From Arthrobacter sp. B0490 (GTDB lineage Bacteria; Actinomycetota; Actinomycetes; Actinomycetales; Micrococcaceae), in NCBI RefSeq assembly GCF_002929355.1, contig NZ_PJIR01000001.1:186001-250000 (forward strand): a stretch of 64,000 nt of DNA, read 5' to 3'. A program made the position numbers and the translations under genes. Numbering within the stretch: position 1 is the stretch's first letter; each line of letters begins with the position of its first letter. Below, in pieces: positions 33,393 to 43,365 of this stretch. Under the pieces are notes generated by a model, which did no database searches, was not told where the DNA came from, and saw only the letters and a program-made list of their open reading frames with translations.

Positions 33393-35249
33393 TCAGCGGA
33401 GTTTCGCGGACAGCAACTGCTGTGCGGCGCCGATGACCCGGATCTTATCGTCGCTTCCGGCCGGGGGGACGTACATCATCACGGCTTCGCCGTAGTTGAC
33501 GTCGATGCCCTTCCCGCTGGTGTCCTTGCCGGTCAGCGACCGGTACACCGTCCCCTTGAGGTCGATGCTGTCGCCGGCGCCCTTGGGGACGCTGGCGTAG
33601 GTGTGGGTGAGGTAGCCGAACACCATCGCTCCGCCGTCGCCCGTCTGGAGGGCCTGCGTGCGCTCGCCCTGCGCCTGGTGGGTGAAGGTGATGTTGGCAG
33701 CCTTGTTGCCCGGGTCGGCGACCACGCCGGCCTGGAACTCGGTGATGGCCTCGGAGAAGGAGTTCTCCTCGAACGTCCCGGCGTTGGCGCCGGTCGGCTT
33801 GGTGAGGAAGTCGGCGATGGACGCCACGGCGTCCTGCGGCGCCTTCGCGAGCGCTCCGGCGTCGTCGAGCGGCACCGGGCCCGAGGCACCGGGTGCCGGC
33901 GGGGAGGGGAACTTACTGCCGGGCAGCATCTGGACCGCCGAGGTCAGCTTGTAGTTCTCGCGCGGCGTCTCCTGCACCAGGAGGAGTGCCTGCGGCACCG
34001 GGTTGTCGTCGCTCTGCGTCAGGGCGACGATGGTGCGGGGCCACTCCGCGTCGGTGGGGATCATGTCCAGCAGGACGGGATCCGCGGCGACCGGCACCGG
34101 CACGGCGGCCTTGGCGTCCTTGGCCCGGACCGCATAGGAGCCGGTGCGCAGGTCCAGCGCGGCGCCGTCGACCCGCGGGGCGAGGCGCTCGGCGTCGGCG
34201 GCCGCATCGGCGTCGGCGACGGTCGAGGCGACGGCCCCGAGGATGCGTTCGAGCTGGCCGGCGAGGACGACGGGCGGACCGCTGGCCGCGCTCCCGGCCG
34301 ACGGCGCACCGGTGGCTGCGGACGACGGCGTCGCGTCTGCGGTGGAGGAGTCGGTGGAGGAACCGGTGGAAGCTGGAGCGGAGGCGCTGGGCGTGGCCGA
34401 CGGCGTCGTCGTCGCCATCCCCGGGGCGACGCCCAGCAGCGAGCCGCCCGCGACGAGACCCGCGACGAGGGCCGAGCCGGGGACGGCGATCGAGGATGCC
34501 CCGGACCTGCCGGCCTGGGCGCTCCGGCGCGCGTGAGCACGGGTGCCCTCGGCCGGCTCGGTCCCGGCCTTGCCGCGGCGGGTGCGCGGGGGAACGAAGA
34601 GGAGCGCGATCCCGAGGACCACGACCAGCGCCCCGCCGATGATCAGCGGCAACGCGAACGGCGTGGACTGGTCGTTGGGGCGTGTGACGGAGACCTGCGT
34701 GGGTGCGGGCGCCGTCCCGTCGGCGGCGAGCAGGATCGACCAGTCGCCCTCCACGGGCTCGCTCCACCGGTAGGTGAGCGTCCCGTCGCCGGGCTCCTCA
34801 CTGACCCACAGGTCGCTGCCGCTCGGGTCGGGGACGGTGTCCTCACCGTCCGTGTGGTCGGCGGACAGCGTCTCCCCGGCGATCCCCGTGACGCTCAGGT
34901 GTGCTGCCCCGCCTACCCACGCCTCGACGTCGGAGGTCCGGCCGATCGCGAGGGTGAAGGGACCGTCCGCCTCCACGGTGACGTCGACCGGTCCGTCGGC
35001 GTCGCCCCGTGCGCCCGGCTCGATCACGGTGACGGGCGCGGACTGCGCATCCTGGGCGACGCCGGCCGTGACCGTCTCGGCAGGAGCCCAGAGGGTGCGC
35101 TGCCCGATGCCGAGGAGCATCAGCAGGAGCCCTGCCACGATGATCGGTACTGCTGTCTTTCCGCGCACTCGTTGCCTATCGTCGTCCGTTCCGGCGGACC
35201 GCCTGGCCCTCTCCGCTCTGATGGCCCGGCGCATGCGGCGGCGGGCCAT
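33393..35249 (-). CDS. Unrecognised membrane protein (618 aa)
   Basis: No family is recognised. A basic N-terminus leads into TM1 (about 32-50). A beta-rich extracytoplasmic-looking part (about 55-190) follows, then TM2 (about 198-218), a basic stretch, and a third hydrophobic segment (about 255-283). Next comes a Ser/Thr/Ala/Pro linker (about 284-335), then a second soluble domain to the end, with AVASIADFLTKP and a strand-rich C-terminus. The two soluble domains may face outside on either side of the membrane. It precedes the CnoX-like gene by 53 nt and is divergent from the AI-2E transporter. Envelope function is a guess. Confidence 0.7.
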   Translation of the reverse strand: MARRRMRRAIRAERARRSAGTDDDRQRVRGKTAVPIIVAGLLLMLLGIGQRTLWAPAETVTAGVAQDAQSAPVTVIEPGARGDADGPVDVTVEADGPFTLAIGRTSDVEAWVGGAAHLSVTGIAGETLSADHTDGEDTVPDPSGSDLWVSEEPGDGTLTYRWSEPVEGDWSILLAADGTAPAPTQVSVTRPNDQSTPFALPLIIGGALVVVLGIALLFVPPRTRRGKAGTEPAEGTRAHARRSAQAGRSGASSIAVPGSALVAGLVAGGSLLGVAPGMATTTPSATPSASAPASTGSSTDSSTADATPSSAATGAPSAGSAASGPPVVLAGQLERILGAVASTVADADAAADAERLAPRVDGAALDLRTGSYAVRAKDAKAAVPVPVAADPVLLDMIPTDAEWPRTIVALTQSDDNPVPQALLLVQETPRENYKLTSAVQMLPGSKFPSPPAPGASGPVPLDDAGALAKAPQDAVASIADFLTKPTGANAGTFEENSFSEAITEFQAGVVADPGNKAANITFTHQAQGERTQALQTGDGGAMVFGYLTHTYASVPKGAGDSIDLKGTVYRSLTGKDTSGKGIDVNYGEAVMMYVPPAGSDDKIRVIGAAQQLLSAKLR

Positions 35250-35373
35250 CAGGAATAGTCACCCAATGGTAACGAAGTTCCCCCGCCGGGTCGGGCACGG
35301 ACCCTGCGGACGGGGAGGAACCCGGGCCGCCCGGAGCCTGCGGGACCGCCGGGGAGTCGACCCGTCAACCACC

Positions 35374-35400
35374 TTGTCGGCGGTGCCCGGCTGTTAGGGT
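35374..35400 (+). promoter_or_regulatory. Candidate extended -10 promoter of the AI-2E-family gene
   Basis: TTGTCG (35374-35379) and TAGGGT (35395-35400) are 15 nt apart, and TG one base upstream of the hexamer gives an extended -10. The rest of the 210-nt divergent gap shows nothing else. Confidence 0.4.
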
Positions 35401-35459
35401 TTCGCTAGTCGTCCCACCCCGCGGAACTGGCACCGCACGTCCGAAAGCAGAGCTCTTCG

Positions 35460-36776
35460 TTGACAGACCACCAGGAAGTCCCGCTCGACCAGCCGCTTCC
35501 GCGGCCCGAGCCGCCCGGGACCGGCGGGGACGCGCAGCCCTCCCGTGACGTGCCGGCCGACCCCGGACCGCCGACGACCCTGAGGGCGCTGTTCTCGCTC
35601 GCCCGGAAGTCCCTGCCGGCGGCGCAGCCGCGGCCCCGCTTCGAGTTCCCGCCGGAACGCGAGCCGGGGGGTGTCGCCGTCGATCCGGATGTCTCGCTCG
35701 CCGACGAGCGCCTGAAGTTCAGTGGTGCCTACCCCCGGAGCATGAGGACCCACCCCATCCACTTCGGGTTCATGATGAGCGTGGGCGTGGGCCTCGCGCT
35801 GCTGGCCTTCTTCATCATCACCAACGTGGGCCAGCTCCTGGTGTGGATCGGGGCGGCCCTCTTCATCGCCCTCGGGCTGGACCCGATCGTCCGGTGGCTC
35901 GAGAGCAAGGGCGTCCCGCGCCCGGCCGGCATCGCGGTGGCCCTGACCATCCTCGTGAGCATCGTGGCCGGGTTCTTCGCGCTGCTCATCCCGACGATCG
36001 TGAGCCAGACCTCCCAGATCGTGGACCGCGCCCCGGGCTACGCCGATGACTTCCTGAACTCCGAGTTCTTCACGACGCTCGACGAGCAGTTCCAGGTCCG
36101 CGACCGCGTCGTCTCGGAGATCGACAAGTTCTTCGCGAACAGCGAGGCCGTCGGAGGGATCTTCGGCGGCGTGCTCGGCGTGGGCACCGTGATCATCAAC
36201 GGCCTGTTCGGTTCGCTGGTGATCCTGGTCCTCGCGCTCTACTTCCTCGCGTCCCTGCCGTCCATCAAGAAGTGGGCGTACCGCCTCGCGCCGCGCTCGC
36301 GCCGGCCCCGCGTGGAGGTCCTCTCCGAGGAGATCACGCGCAGCGTGGGTATGTACGTGATCGGCCAGGCCTGCGTGGCCCTGCTGAACGGCACGTTCGC
36401 GTTCATCGTGATGACGATCGCCGACGTCCCGTTCTCCGTCCTGCTGGCGTTCGTCGTCGTCCTGCTGGCCTTCATCCCGCTGGTCGGCGGCACCATCGCC
36501 GCGGTGATCGTCAGCCTGATCGCCCTGACGGTGGGCTGGCACACCGCCCTCCTGTTCGCGGTCCCGTACGTGGCATACCTGCAGTTCGAGGCCTACTTCA
36601 TCTCGCCGCGCATCATGCAGCGTGCGGTCGCGGTCCCTGGCGCGGTGGCGGTGATCGCCGTCATCGCCGGCGGCAGCCTCCTCGGCGTCCTCGGCGCGTT
36701 GATCGCCATCCCGACGGCGGCGGCCGTCATGCTCCTCCTCAAGGAGGTGTTCATCGCCCGCCAGGACGGACAGTAG
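35460..36776 (+). CDS. AI-2E family transporter
   Basis: The 438-residue protein has an N-terminal proline-rich cytosolic tail (about 90 residues), then about eight hydrophobic segments with the family landmarks: ALFIALGLDPIVRWLE, an amphipathic stretch after TM3, and a C-terminal FIPLVGGTIAAVIVSLIAL followed by the GSLLGVLGALIAIPTAAAV helix. This AI-2E/YdgG/PerM group includes a proposed autoinducer-2 exporter and sodium antiporters; function in this organism is unknown. The TTG start at 35460 has no strong ribosome-binding site. It is convergent with the hydrolase gene. Confidence 0.85.
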   Translation: MTDHQEVPLDQPLPRPEPPGTGGDAQPSRDVPADPGPPTTLRALFSLARKSLPAAQPRPRFEFPPEREPGGVAVDPDVSLADERLKFSGAYPRSMRTHPIHFGFMMSVGVGLALLAFFIITNVGQLLVWIGAALFIALGLDPIVRWLESKGVPRPAGIAVALTILVSIVAGFFALLIPTIVSQTSQIVDRAPGYADDFLNSEFFTTLDEQFQVRDRVVSEIDKFFANSEAVGGIFGGVLGVGTVIINGLFGSLVILVLALYFLASLPSIKKWAYRLAPRSRRPRVEVLSEEITRSVGMYVIGQACVALLNGTFAFIVMTIADVPFSVLLAFVVVLLAFIPLVGGTIAAVIVSLIALTVGWHTALLFAVPYVAYLQFEAYFISPRIMQRAVAVPGAVAVIAVIAGGSLLGVLGALIAIPTAAAVMLLLKEVFIARQDGQ

Positions 36777-36791
36777 CTCGGTCGGCCCGGC

Positions 36792-36809
36792 CCGGTCCGC
36801 CCGGACCGG
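36792..36809. terminator. Hairpin between AI-2E transporter and hydrolase genes
   Basis: CCGGTCC (36792-36798) pairs with GGACCGG (36803-36809) over loop GCCC, with partly pairing flanks. The genes on both sides converge on it. Confidence 0.6.
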
Positions 36810-36839
36810 CGGCCGAGCCGTCACCCGGGGAGGGTGCGC

Positions 36840-37649
36840 TCAGCTACCGGTCGCCGACGGTGCGACGGCGGCTCGTCCCGTCCACCGGGAGGGCAGGGGC
36901 AGGTCCAGGTCGGGGCGTACGACGCCGACGATCTCGTCGAGCGCCCGCGCCGCGTACTTCTCCCCCACCCACAGGTGCTTCGCGCCGTCGATCCCCGTCA
37001 CGTCCGCCTGCGGTACGCGGGCGAAACGGTGGGCCGCGTCCTGCGGCACCAGGTAGTCGTCGAACTCGGGCACGAGCACCTTGAGGGGCAGCCCGCTCGC
37101 CGCCCACGCGTCGAGATCGGCGTCGTCGGCCCGGTGGAGGGGCGGTGACAGCAGGACGGCGCCCTCGATCAGTTCGGCCACCGGGTCCTGCGCGCCGTAC
37201 TTGAGGCACAGCTCCGTCCCGAAGGACCAGCCCACGAGCCAGATGTGGTGGAGCCCCTGCGCGACGGTCCACTCGACGGCGGCCTGCAGGTCCAGCCGTT
37301 CCCCGTCGCCGCCGTCGAACGCTCCCTCACTGCAGCCACGTGGAGAACACGTGCCACGCGTGTTGAACCGCAGGACGGCGATGTCGGCGAGGGCCGGCAG
37401 CCGGAAGGAGGCCTTCCGGTACACGTGCGAGTCCATGAAGCCGCCGTGGGTCGGCAGCGGGTGGAGGGTGACGAGGGTGGCCCGCGGCGGGCGGCCGCCC
37501 GTGGGCGCCGCGAACTCCCCCACGAGGGTCAGGCCGTCGGCGGTGTGCAGCTCGATGTCGCGGCGATCGGCGGGCAGCACCGTCGACGCGCGGATCTCGA
37601 TCGCCTCGTCATGGGCCGTGAACGTGTACTCGGGCGATTCGGTGGGCAT
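36840..37649 (-). CDS. Alpha/beta-fold hydrolase
   Basis: The 269-residue protein shows an LHPLPTHGG oxyanion-region motif, FNTRGTC, nucleophile elbow GWSFG (Ser142), an acidic residue in VPEFDDYLVPQ and the histidine of GAKHLW. The substrate is unknown; this type resembles actinobacterial peptidase- and esterase-like hydrolases. The ATG is preceded by TAGACT 6 nt away. It is convergent with the AI-2E transporter gene. Confidence 0.8.
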   Translation of the reverse strand: MPTESPEYTFTAHDEAIEIRASTVLPADRRDIELHTADGLTLVGEFAAPTGGRPPRATLVTLHPLPTHGGFMDSHVYRKASFRLPALADIAVLRFNTRGTCSPRGCSEGAFDGGDGERLDLQAAVEWTVAQGLHHIWLVGWSFGTELCLKYGAQDPVAELIEGAVLLSPPLHRADDADLDAWAASGLPLKVLVPEFDDYLVPQDAAHRFARVPQADVTGIDGAKHLWVGEKYAARALDEIVGVVRPDLDLPLPSRWTGRAAVAPSATGS

Positions 37650-37655
37650 CCGTCC

Positions 37656-37661
37656 AGTCTA
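37656..37661 (-). promoter_or_regulatory. -10 element TAGACT of the second hydrolase
   Basis: TAGACT ends 6 nt before the ATG; no ribosome-binding site is present. Confidence 0.5.
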
Positions 37662-37704
37662 GGACGACGTGCCCCGCACCCCGCGCGACGTGCGCCTGCC
37701 GCCG

Positions 37705-38028
37705 TCAGTAACGGAAGCTCCGCGTCTGCCAGCATCGGACGTGCCAGTGCCTCCGGTCGGCGAGGGCGGCCTCGGGACCGAACAGCGAGTCCTCCCGCCA
37801 GACGACGAGGTGGGCGATCCCGGGGAGGATCGACGAGTTGCACCCCGGGCAGGTGTAGGTCTTGGCGGCGTTGCGCTCGGTGATGCGCCGGACCGACCAT
37901 TCGCCGTCGGGAGCGGACTCCCGGAGCGGCAGGCCCACCCGCGTGCGTTCCAGGTCCTCCTCCGGCGGCGCGGACCACTTGGGCCGCGAGGAGCCGCGGG
38001 GGCGGTTCGGGCGGTTGGATCGGGGCAC
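37705..38028 (-). CDS. Small zinc-ribbon-like protein
   Basis: The 107-residue protein has a basic, proline-rich N-terminus (1-25), then a compact domain with CPGC (Cys60, Cys63) and a distal HWHVRCW (His94, His96, Cys99), with another His at 73. That spacing fits a bound zinc. The family looks conserved in actinobacteria but has no known function that I can name; a nucleic-acid role is a guess. The GTG start at 38028 has GAGGGG just upstream. It is divergent from nucS across 78 nt. Confidence 0.7.
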   Translation of the reverse strand: MPRSNRPNRPRGSSRPKWSAPPEEDLERTRVGLPLRESAPDGEWSVRRITERNAAKTYTCPGCNSSILPGIAHLVVWREDSLFGPEAALADRRHWHVRCWQTRSFRY

Positions 38029-38093
38029 CCCCTCAGTGTGCCCGATCCGACCGCGCACCTCCGCACCGGGCACGGGTGCGGCCCGGCGCCCGG

Positions 38094-38099
38094 TAGGAT
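38094..38099 (+). promoter_or_regulatory. -10 element TAGGAT of nucS
   Basis: TAGGAT ends 7 nt before the nucS GTG. Confidence 0.5.
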
Positions 38100-38106
38100 T
38101 CTTGAC

Positions 38107-38802
38107 GTGCGTCTCGTCATTGCCCGCTGCTCCGTCGATTACATCGGCCGCCTCCGGGCGCATCTCCCGCTGGCCACCCGGCTCCTCATGGTGAAGTCGG
38201 ACGGCTCCGTCCTCGTGCACTCCGACGGCGGGTCCTACAAGCCGCTGAACTGGATGAGCCCGCCCGCGACCCTGCGGGTGAACGAGCCCGACGAGGCCGA
38301 CCGGGCCGAGGGCATCACCGAGGTCTGGACGGTGCAGCACGCCAAGACCGACGACAGGCTGGTCATCAACATCCGGGAGCACCTGCACGACTCCTCCCAC
38401 GACCTCGGCGTCGATCCCGGCCTCGTGAAGGACGGCGTGGAAGCGGACCTCCAGCGGCTCCTGGCCGAGCAGATCGAGCTCCTCGGCGCGGGGTTCACCC
38501 TCATCCGCCGCGAGTACATGACGGCGATCGGTCCCGTCGACATCCTCGCGCGCGACGCCGCGGGGCGGACGGTCGCCATCGAGCTGAAGCGCCGCGGCGA
38601 CATCGACGGCGTCGAGCAGCTCACCCGATACCTCGAGCTGCTGAACCGGGACCCGATCATGTCGCCGGTGCGCGGGATCTTCGCCGCGCAGCAGATCAAG
38701 CCGCAGGCGCGGGTCCTCGCCGGCGACCGCGGCATCGACTGCCTGACCCTCGACTACGACGCGATGCGCGGCGTGGACGACAGCGCCTCCCGCCTCTTCT
38801 AG
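38107..38802 (+). CDS. nucS: Mismatch-specific endonuclease NucS (EndoMS)
   Basis: The 231-residue protein is the archaeal/actinobacterial mismatch endonuclease that cuts both strands at G-T, G-G and T-T mismatches, replacing MutS/MutL in this phylum. The N-terminal DNA-binding domain is about 1-110. The RecB-like catalytic core has GPVDIL (Asp145), VAIELKRRG (Glu159, Lys161) and the DGVEQLTRY segment (Glu170). The C-terminus ends SRLF, the part reported to contact the sliding clamp in homologues. The GTG at 38107 is preferred over a long upstream frame because of the -10 element 7 nt away. It is divergent from the zinc-ribbon gene and followed by nagA. Confidence 0.95.
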   Translation: MRLVIARCSVDYIGRLRAHLPLATRLLMVKSDGSVLVHSDGGSYKPLNWMSPPATLRVNEPDEADRAEGITEVWTVQHAKTDDRLVINIREHLHDSSHDLGVDPGLVKDGVEADLQRLLAEQIELLGAGFTLIRREYMTAIGPVDILARDAAGRTVAIELKRRGDIDGVEQLTRYLELLNRDPIMSPVRGIFAAQQIKPQARVLAGDRGIDCLTLDYDAMRGVDDSASRLF

Positions 38803-38842
38803 CGGTCCCTCCCTCTTCCGGGTCGCCGGAAGCGCGACCGCC

Positions 38843-38848
38843 TAGAAT
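38843..38848 (+). promoter_or_regulatory. -10 element TAGAAT of nagA
   Basis: TAGAAT ends 6 nt before the nagA ATG, within the 52-nt gap after nucS. Confidence 0.5.
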
Positions 38849-38854
38849 CGGACC

Positions 38855-40066
38855 ATGGCCCACTCCAGCGGAACGCCCACTGCACTGTCCGGACGACTGG
38901 TGACCGAAGAGGGGATCATCGACGACGGAGTGCTCCGATGGGACGGCTCCCGCATCGTCGCGGCAGGGACAGGCCCTGGTGCCCCCTCCGACGGGCGGCT
39001 GCCGGAGGGCTTCCTCATCCTCCCGGGGCTCATCGACCTCCACTGCCACGGTGCGGGCGGCGGCGACTTCACGTCCGGTTCCGCCGCGGACATCGAGGCG
39101 GCGGCGGCCCACCTGCACCGCAGCGGTACGACGACGGTGCTCGCCAGCACGTGTTCGGCACCTCTCGAGGACCTCGAGGCCGCCTTCGGGAGGCTCGCCG
39201 CCGCGGCCCGGGCAGGGCTCGTGGCCGGGATCCACGCGGAGGGCCCGTTCCTGTCCAAGGAGCGCAACGGGGCGCACGACCCCGCCTTCCTGCTCCAGCC
39301 GACGCAGGAGGACGTGGCCCGCCTCGTCGCAGCAGGCCAGGGGCATCTGGCCTCCATGACGTACGCCCCGGAACTGCCGGGCAGCGATGTCCTGGTGTAC
39401 GAACTGGTGATGCACGGGGTGATCCCGTCCATCGGGCACACGGACAGCTCCACCGAGGAGACCGGTGCGGCGCTGGACCTCATCAACGAGGAGCTCGCCT
39501 CCACGGGCTTCGAGGGCTTCAGCGGCAGGCCCATGGCCACGCACCTGTTCAACGCGATGCCCGCCATCCACCACCGGTCCCCCGGCCCCGTGCCGCTGCT
39601 CCTGCAGCGCGCCCGTGCGGGTGAGATCGCCGTCGAGCTCCTGGCGGACAACGTGCACCTCCACCCGGAGACGGTCCGCATGGCCTTCACCATCGCCGGC
39701 GCCGAGAACGTCTGCCTCGTCAGCGACTCGACGGCCGCGGCGGGCTGCGCCTCCGGGACGTACCGGCTCGGCCGCAGCGAGATCGCCATCGTGGACGACG
39801 CGGCGATCCTCATCGCGACGGGGGCGCTGGCGGGCGGCGCCGGGAGCCTCCTCGACGTCGTGCGCTGCACCGTGGGCGCGGGGGTGGGCCTCGTGGACGC
39901 CGTCGGTTCGGCCACCTCGGTCCCGGCGGCGGTGCTGGGACTGGCCGACGAGGTGGGCAGCCTCCGCAGCGGGCTCCGCGCCGATGCGCTGGTCCTCTCC
40001 CCCGACCTCGAGCTGAAGGGCGTGCTCCGCGCGGGGGCCTGGGTCAGGCCGCTCGAGGTCGGCTAG
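38855..40066 (+). CDS. nagA: N-acetylglucosamine-6-phosphate deacetylase
   Basis: The 403-residue amidohydrolase removes acetate from GlcNAc-6-phosphate, feeding chitin and peptidoglycan sugars into metabolism. Seen are the metal motif LIDLHCHGAGG (His63, His65), AEGPFLSKE with the catalytic glutamate, the GHTDSS histidine, HLFNAMP and the catalytic Asp in SDSTAAAG. The ATG has TAGAAT 6 nt upstream. No nagB or phosphotransferase gene is adjacent. It is convergent with the DUF2550 gene. Confidence 0.93.
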   Translation: MAHSSGTPTALSGRLVTEEGIIDDGVLRWDGSRIVAAGTGPGAPSDGRLPEGFLILPGLIDLHCHGAGGGDFTSGSAADIEAAAAHLHRSGTTTVLASTCSAPLEDLEAAFGRLAAAARAGLVAGIHAEGPFLSKERNGAHDPAFLLQPTQEDVARLVAAGQGHLASMTYAPELPGSDVLVYELVMHGVIPSIGHTDSSTEETGAALDLINEELASTGFEGFSGRPMATHLFNAMPAIHHRSPGPVPLLLQRARAGEIAVELLADNVHLHPETVRMAFTIAGAENVCLVSDSTAAAGCASGTYRLGRSEIAIVDDAAILIATGALAGGAGSLLDVVRCTVGAGVGLVDAVGSATSVPAAVLGLADEVGSLRSGLRADALVLSPDLELKGVLRAGAWVRPLEVG

Positions 40067-40081
40067 GCCGGATCGCCCGGC
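40067..40081. terminator. Short hairpin between nagA and the DUF2550 gene
   Basis: GCCGG (40067-40071) pairs with CCGGC (40077-40081) over a 5-nt loop, directly after the nagA stop. The stem is only 5 bp, so this is weak evidence. Confidence 0.3.
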
Positions 40082-40093
40082 GAGACGCCCGTA

Positions 40094-40525
40094 TCAGCGC
40101 CAGGTGCCGATGCCGATGACCGGCCCGGCCTCGATCCAGGAGGAGAGGCCGGCGTAGACGTCGTACTTCATCGCGAGGTCGAAGGCCTCGCCCTCGTAGG
40201 TCAGGTGGACGATGATCGCGCCGGGCTGGATGCTGACGCGCTCCACCTCGGTGGCGGCCCGCCAGCCCGTCACCTCGAGGGAGCTGCGGAGGAAACGGAA
40301 GCGCGGGATGGGGCTGAGCGAGAGGAGGCTGAGCCACTCGAGGTGTTTGTCCGTGTAACGACAAACCCCCACCCGCCATCCCCGGGGAGGGAGGCGGATG
40401 GAGGCGTCGAAGGTGCCGAGCGCTCGGCCCAGCTGGTAGCGGCGGAGGAGGAAGGCGGCGATCACGAGCACGAGCAGGCCGAAGACGACCGCAAGGCAGA
40501 TGAACGTCACACCGAGTGCCTCCAC
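40094..40525 (-). CDS. DUF2550 family membrane protein
   Basis: The 143-residue protein starts VEALGVTFICLAVVFGLLV, a single N-terminal membrane anchor (about 5-27), and continues as a soluble domain with FDASIRLPPRGWRVGVCRY and WLSLLSLSPIPRFRF typical of DUF2550. The family sits after atpC in many actinobacteria, as here, but has no known role. The GTG start is 10 nt beyond the atpC stop. TAGGAT lies 7 nt upstream and overlaps the atpC stop region, so it may be transcribed on its own as well as by readthrough. Confidence 0.88.
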   Translation of the reverse strand: MEALGVTFICLAVVFGLLVLVIAAFLLRRYQLGRALGTFDASIRLPPRGWRVGVCRYTDKHLEWLSLLSLSPIPRFRFLRSSLEVTGWRAATEVERVSIQPGAIIVHLTYEGEAFDLAMKYDVYAGLSSWIEAGPVIGIGTWR

Positions 40526-40532
40526 GCCGGGA

Positions 40533-40538
40533 ATCCTA
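40533..40538 (-). promoter_or_regulatory. -10 element TAGGAT of the DUF2550 gene, overlapping the atpC stop
   Basis: TAGGAT ends 7 nt before the GTG start; its first three bases on the minus strand fall in the atpC stop codon. Confidence 0.45.
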
Positions 40539-40829
40539 GACGGATTCCGGAGTTCCCGAACCGCCGACCTTGGCGTTGTCCGCCACGATCACGACGCGGT
40601 TCGAGTCGACCGAGAAGAAACCACCGTCCACACCCACGACCAGGCGTTCACCGTTGACCGGTTCCACCGAGAGCTCCCCCGCTTCGAGGATGGCCAGGAT
40701 GGGGGCGTGCCCGGGAAGGATCCCGATCTGCCCGTTGCTGGTGCGTGCGTTGACCTGGCGTGCCGCGCCCGACCACACGAAGTGGTCGGCCGCGACGATT
40801 TCGACTTCGAGTTCGCCGTTCGATGCCAT
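40536..40829 (-). CDS. atpC: F1Fo ATP synthase epsilon subunit
   Basis: The 97-residue subunit has the N-terminal beta-sandwich: LEVEIVAADHFVWSG, GQIGILPGHAPILAIL and GFFSVDSNRVVIVAD. The C-terminal inhibitory helices of longer homologues are mostly missing, as in many actinobacteria and chloroflexi with short epsilon. It is the last gene of the ATP synthase operon and follows atpD by 5 nt. The short length may alter ATP-hydrolysis control. Confidence 0.95.
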   Translation of the reverse strand: MASNGELEVEIVAADHFVWSGAARQVNARTSNGQIGILPGHAPILAILEAGELSVEPVNGERLVVGVDGGFFSVDSNRVVIVADNAKVGGSGTPESV

Positions 40830-40834
40830 CTGCG

Positions 40835-42331
<1,497 letters not shown>

Positions 42332-42334
42332 CTA

Positions 42335-42340
42335 AGTCTA
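42335..42340 (-). promoter_or_regulatory. Possible internal -10 element TAGACT before atpD
   Basis: TAGACT in the atpG-atpD gap is 36 nt upstream of the atpD ATG. No -35 box was identified. Confidence 0.3.
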
Positions 42341-42379
42341 AGCTGCCCGGAATCCGCGAGGACCCGGGCGGGCGGGGCG

Positions 42380-43273
42380 TCAGGAGGCGTTCAGCGCGTC
42401 CGCGCCGGCCACGATCTCCGAGAGCTCCTGGGTGATCTCCGCCTGGCGGGCGGTGTTGCGGAGACGCGTGTACTTCTTGATGAGCTCCGTCGCATTGTCA
42501 CCGGCGGACTTCATGGCCCGCTGACGCGCGGCGAGCTCGCTGGCAGATGCCTGCAGCATCGCCGCGAAGATGCGCGACTCGATGTACCTGGGGAGCAGTG
42601 CGTCGAGGACCTGTTCGGGCTCCGGCTCGTACTCGTACAGGGGCAGCAGTTCGCCGTCCTGGGGTACCTGCTCGTCGACGACTTCCAGCGGCAGCAGTCG
42701 GAGGACGGCCGGCTCCTGGACCACCATGGAGCGGAACTTCGTGTAGACGATGTGGATCTCGTCCACGCCGCCGTCCTCGTGGTCCTTGAGGAAGGTCTCG
42801 AGGAGGGCCTCGCCGACCTCGCGCGCGGTCTCGAACTCGGGAGCGTCGGTGTTGCCCGTCCAGACCCTCTCGTAGTCGCGCTGGCGGAAGTCGAAGTACG
42901 ACTGCCCCTTGCGGCCGACCAGGTACGCCTGGATCTCCTTGCCCTCGGAGCGGAGCGCCTCGAAGAGACCCTCGGCCTTCTTGAGTGCGCTGGCCGAGTA
43001 CGAGCCTGCGAGGCCGCGATCGGAGGTCATCACCAGCACGGCGGCACGCCGCACCTCACCGTGTTCGGTGGTGAGCGGGTGGTCGATCTCCGACTGCGAC
43101 GACACGGCCGAGACGGCCCGGGTGATCGCGTTGGCGTACGGCTGGGCCGCAGCGACACGCGTGCGTGCCTTGCCGATGCGCGACGTCGCGATCAGCTCCA
43201 TCGCCTTGAAGATCTTCCGCGTCGACGTGGTCGAGGCGATCTTCTGGCGGTAGACCCGGATCTGGGCTCCCAT
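42380..43273 (-). CDS. atpG: F1Fo ATP synthase gamma subunit
   Basis: The 297-residue central-stalk subunit has the N-terminal helix [24 protein letters not shown] (shortened by reading here) ending in the conserved [13 protein letters not shown] segment, [12 protein letters not shown], and the C-terminal helix with [21 protein letters not shown] and the final [15 protein letters not shown]. It couples rotation of the c-ring to the catalytic subunits. A hairpin separates it from atpA. Confidence 0.96.
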   Translation of the reverse strand: MGAQIRVYRQKIASTTSTRKIFKAMELIATSRIGKARTRVAAAQPYANAITRAVSAVSSQSEIDHPLTTEHGEVRRAAVLVMTSDRGLAGSYSASALKKAEGLFEALRSEGKEIQAYLVGRKGQSYFDFRQRDYERVWTGNTDAPEFETAREVGEALLETFLKDHEDGGVDEIHIVYTKFRSMVVQEPAVLRLLPLEVVDEQVPQDGELLPLYEYEPEPEQVLDALLPRYIESRIFAAMLQASASELAARQRAMKSAGDNATELIKKYTRLRNTARQAEITQELSEIVAGADALNAS

Positions 43274-43329
43274 TCTTGTCCTTTCCTCCGCCCCCGCGTC
43301 GGGGAGCGATCAGGCCAGGGCCCTGCGAG

Positions 43330-43354
43330 CCGGGAGGGGCGGGGCCCCTCCCGG
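43330..43354 (-). promoter_or_regulatory. Perfect 11-bp hairpin between atpA and atpG
   Basis: CCGGGAGGGGC (43330-43340) pairs with GCCCCTCCCGG (43344-43354) over loop GGG. It begins 11 nt after the atpA stop and lies 57 nt before the atpG ATG. It could protect the upstream mRNA from 3' decay or attenuate transcription, matching the three-to-one need for alpha over gamma. It may also be only partial terminator. Confidence 0.55.
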
Positions 43355-43365
43355 CAACAGGTCCT

